Notes under the pieces: generated by a model | The model's database searches: none | Seen by the model: the letters and a program-made list of their open reading frames with translations, nothing else | Told to the model about the DNA's origin: nothing | Made by a program: the position numbers and the translations under genes | In this document: positions 62,159-64,000 of the stretch, piece by piece | Position numbering within the stretch: the first letter of the stretch is position 1 | Layout of the letters: each line of letters opens with the position of its first letter | Source: Chitinophaga pinensis | GTDB taxonomy: Bacteria > Bacteroidota > Bacteroidia > UKL13-3 | NCBI GenBank assembly: GCA_945860865.1 | Contig: CAMARW010000003.1 | Span: 123,177-187,176, forward strand | Reading direction: 5' to 3' | Length of the DNA stretch: 64,000 nt

Positions 62159-62602
62159 ATGGAAGAAAAAAAGAAAAAAAAAGTATTTATAGACGGGCCC
62201 ATTTCTGCGCAGTTTATAGCAGATAGCATAAGCAAACACAGCAGCAAAAAAAACATTGGTGCGCATAATATTTTTTTAGGTCAGATAAGGCAAGATAAGA
62301 TAAACGACGAGCAAGTAATTGCCATAGAATATACTTGTTACAAAGAAATGGCTGAACCCATTTTGGATGCCATTAGGGAAGATTGTTTTGTAAAATACCC
62401 ACTAACTTGTTTACACATTTACCATAGTCTAGGCCTTGTTAATGCTGGAGAAATATGCCTATTTGTGTTTACCTCTTCTGCGCACAGGCAAGCCGCAATT
62501 GAAGCATGCAGTTATTTGGTGGAAAGAATAAAAAAAGAAGTTCCTATATGGGGCAAAGAAATACTAAGTGATACTTCCAGTGTTTGGAAAAATAACCAAT
62601 AA
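62159..62602 (+). CDS. moaE: Molybdopterin synthase catalytic subunit MoaE
   Basis: A 147-residue large subunit of molybdopterin synthase. 'FIDGPISAQFIADSISKHSSKKNIGAHNIFLGQIR', 'AIEYTCYKEMAEPILDAIREDCF', 'HSLGLVNAGEICLFVFTSSAHRQAAIEAC' and 'LVERIKKEVPIWGKEIL' contain the conserved His-Arg and Lys of the active site. The N-terminus is a lysine run (MEEKKKKKVF) coded by 'gaaaaaaagaaaaaaaaag', a possible slippage site just after the start. It sits between moeB and moaCB. Confidence 0.94.
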   Translation: MEEKKKKKVFIDGPISAQFIADSISKHSSKKNIGAHNIFLGQIRQDKINDEQVIAIEYTCYKEMAEPILDAIREDCFVKYPLTCLHIYHSLGLVNAGEICLFVFTSSAHRQAAIEACSYLVERIKKEVPIWGKEILSDTSSVWKNNQ

Positions 62603-62607
62603 GTTAG

Positions 62608-63519
62608 ATGATAGATATTACACATAAATCGCCAACCTACCGAAAAGCAATAGCAAGTGCCATTGTTAAATTCGGTTCGAACCAAACCATTGAGGCTATT
62701 ATACAAAAGCGCGTTCCCAAGGGAGATGTTTTAGAAATGGCTAAAACTGCTGGATTATTTGCTGTAAAAAAAACCAGTGAGCTGATTCCAGATTGTCACC
62801 CCATACCCATTGAGTATACAGCTATTTCATACGAGTTAGGTTCAGACCAAATAACTATTTTTGTTGAAATTGCTACTGTTTACAAAACAGGTGTGGAGGT
62901 TGAAGCCATGCATGGAGCCTCGGTGGTGGCTTTAACGATGTATGATATGCTGAAGCCAATTGATAAAAATATTAGCATTGAACACATAGCTTTGGTATCG
63001 AAAAAAGGGGGCAAATCTGATTATAAAAACGAAATTGGAGATAGTTTAAAAGCAGCTGTAATTGTTTGTTCTGATAGTATTTCTGCAGGTAAAAAAGAAG
63101 ATAAAGCAGGCAAAGAGATAATGTTTCGTTTGGAGAAAATGCTGTTTCAAAACACAGATTATTTGGTTATACCCGACCATGTGGAGACGATTCAAAAGGA
63201 AGTGAAGCAATTTTGTAATGCAAAAGTTGATCTACTAATTTTAACAGGAGGCACAGGACTATCTCCTACAGATTTTACGCCAGAAGCTTTAGCGCCAATG
63301 ATAGAAAAAGAGATTCCGGGCATTACAGAAGCCATTAGAAGCTACGGGATGCAGCGAATGCCTTATGCTATGTTATCCAGAAGCGTTTGCGGATTAATTG
63401 GAAACACTTTAGTGCTTGCCTTACCGGGCAGCACACGTGGTGCTGCCGAATCTATGGATGCTGTATTTCCAGCCTTATTGCATATTTTTAAGATGATGCA
63501 AGGTGGAAAACACCTGTAG
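62608..63519 (+). CDS. moaCB: Bifunctional MoaC-MoaB fusion
   Basis: A 303-residue fusion. Residues 1-150 are MoaC, cyclic pyranopterin monophosphate synthase ('DCHPIPIEY', 'TGVEVEAMHGASVVALTMYDMLKP', 'KKGGKSDYK'). Residues 155-303 are a MoaB/Mog domain ('AAVIVCSDSISAGKKEDKAGKEIMFRLEK', 'LLILTGGTGLSPTDFTPEAL', 'SRSVCGLIGNTLVLALPGSTRGAAESMDAVFPALLHIF'), which adenylates molybdopterin. Both active centres look complete. Such fusions are known in this phylum. It closes the Moco operon; two GGTTCRRACC sites occur inside. The stop lies in a 13-bp hairpin shared with convergent dapD. Confidence 0.95.
   Translation: MIDITHKSPTYRKAIASAIVKFGSNQTIEAIIQKRVPKGDVLEMAKTAGLFAVKKTSELIPDCHPIPIEYTAISYELGSDQITIFVEIATVYKTGVEVEAMHGASVVALTMYDMLKPIDKNISIEHIALVSKKGGKSDYKNEIGDSLKAAVIVCSDSISAGKKEDKAGKEIMFRLEKMLFQNTDYLVIPDHVETIQKEVKQFCNAKVDLLILTGGTGLSPTDFTPEALAPMIEKEIPGITEAIRSYGMQRMPYAMLSRSVCGLIGNTLVLALPGSTRGAAESMDAVFPALLHIFKMMQGGKHL
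62674..62683. repeat. GGTTCRRACC motif (GGTTCGAACC) in moaCB
   Basis: An exact palindrome, 66 bases after the moaCB start codon. Confidence 0.7.
62839..62848 (+). repeat. GGTTCRRACC motif (GGTTCAGACC) in moaCB
   Basis: A second exact copy in the same gene, 165 bases after the first. Confidence 0.7.
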
Positions 63520-63544
63520 AGACGCAATTTATTGCGTTTCTACA
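63515..63544. repeat. Palindromic hairpin at the moaCB/dapD junction
   Basis: TGTAGAGACGCAA-TTTA-TTGCGTTTCTACA, a 13-bp stem with one G-T pair. It contains the stop codons of both convergent genes. The sequence resembles a dispersed palindrome ('GTAGAGACGC...GCGTCTCTAC') known from several bacterial phyla. It could also act as a bidirectional terminator, although it has no T-run. Confidence 0.65.
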
Positions 63545-64000
63545 CGGCCACTTCGTGGTCGCGTAATGCCTGATTTAAAGATGTTTTTAAATCTGTACTC
63601 TCTTTGCGTTTCCCGATTATCAAAGCACATGGTACTTGAAACGAACCTGAAGGAAATTCTTTGGTATAAGAACCTGGAATTACAACAGACCTAGCCGGTA
63701 CTTTTCCTTGATAAGTTATGGGTTCTGCACCTGTAACATCTATAATTTTTGTACTCATAGTTAAGGTAACACCTGCGCCTAAAACTGCCTCTTTCTCTAC
63801 ATGCACGCCCTCTACCACAATACAACGAGAACCAATAAAACAATTATCTTCTATAATAACTGGTGCTGCTTGCACAGGCTCTAAAACGCCGCCAATACCA
63901 ACGCCACCAGATAAATGCACATGTTTACCAATTTGCGCGCAACTGCCCACAGTTGCCCAAGTATCTACCATTGTTCCTTCATCTACATAAGCGCCAATGT
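63540..64000 (-). CDS. dapD: Tetrahydrodipicolinate N-succinyltransferase, N-terminus beyond window edge
   Basis: The open frame runs from the stop at 63540 to the end of the window, with the N-terminus outside. The visible 153 residues are the left-handed beta-helix and C-terminus of DapD ('[41 protein letters not shown]', '[39 protein letters not shown]'). DapD succinylates tetrahydrodipicolinate in lysine and diaminopimelate synthesis. The C-terminal '[16 protein letters not shown]' is natural for the family. It is convergent with the Moco operon. Confidence 0.95.
   Translation of the reverse strand, partial: IGAYVDEGTMVDTWATVGSCAQIGKHVHLSGGVGIGGVLEPVQAAPVIIEDNCFIGSRCIVVEGVHVEKEAVLGAGVTLTMSTKIIDVTGAEPITYQGKVPARSVVIPGSYTKEFPSGSFQVPCALIIGKRKESTDLKTSLNQALRDHEVAV

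Overview
The window is AT-rich chromosomal DNA from a member of the Bacteroidota, probably a free-living Chitinophagia, Sphingobacteriia or Flavobacteriia relative. Four things in the sequence point there. At least five secreted proteins end in type IX secretion (T9SS) sorting domains of the form 'PNP ... GIYL(V/I) ... K(F/L)(I/V)'. Promoters follow the Bacteroidota pattern TTG-N19/20-TAnnTTTG, with perfect copies before tRNA-His, tRNA-Arg and map. Shine-Dalgarno sites are largely absent and 5' leaders are very short. Several families are typical of the phylum: DUF4290, HU-SPOR proteins, Porin_10, DUF5117-type zinc proteases and LVIVD 'choice-of-anchor B' proteins. I see no rRNA, CRISPR array, integrase or intact insertion sequence.

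Layout. 1-16.4 kb: a TPR-like protein (cut by the edge), an M16 zinc peptidase, a DUF6580-type membrane protein, a subtilisin-like protease with a lipoprotein, mnmA, a CcmB-like heme exporter, accC, a 1,315-residue T9SS beta-helix/lamin-tail surface protein, a 59-residue membrane protein, ispD and queA. 16.6-19.7 kb: a lipoprotein zinc metalloprotease and dps. 19.7-29 kb: a damage-response mutagenesis cassette made of an error-prone PolIII alpha (dnaE2-like), a Y-family polymerase (dinB) and a LexA-like HTH/S24 repressor. It is interrupted by a 4-kb block holding a right-handed beta-helix protein and two paralogous lipoproteins. 29-38 kb: a secreted EEP-family nuclease, a flippase-like membrane protein with a 908-residue unknown protein, DUF423, sucC, a Sua5/YciO-like gene and an asparaginase. 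38.9-48.3 kb: gyrB, a thioredoxin-fold protein without its cysteines, a GNAT-like protein, two tandem LVIVD T9SS proteins with a Porin_10 barrel, and an exported superoxide dismutase. 48.3-49 kb: tRNA-His, tRNA-Leu(CAA) and tRNA-Arg(ACG), with a roughly 290-bp inverted-repeat element between them. 49-58.9 kb: a peroxiredoxin, an NlpC/P60 peptidase, map, a cysteine desulfurase, a PduO-type adenosyltransferase, an HU-SPOR protein, a PKD/T9SS protein, recN and DUF4290. 58.9-63.5 kb: a complete molybdenum cofactor operon, moaA-moeA-moaD-moeB-moaE-moaCB, followed by convergent dapD, which runs off the right edge.

How the parts work together. The S24 repressor, dinB and dnaE2 share a 16-bp operator-like sequence, GTTAATTTAnTTAmCT, upstream of each start. 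This supports one SOS-like regulon even though the genes are now separated by inserted cargo. The Moco genes form a tight co-directional run that covers cPMP synthesis, molybdopterin synthase and its activation, and molybdenum insertion.

The most unusual DNA-level signal is a ten-base near-palindrome, GGTTCRRACC. It occurs 11 times in 64 kb, often near promoters or gene starts and often inside a longer AT-flanked palindrome. This is far above a rough chance expectation, and no gene-level feature explains it.
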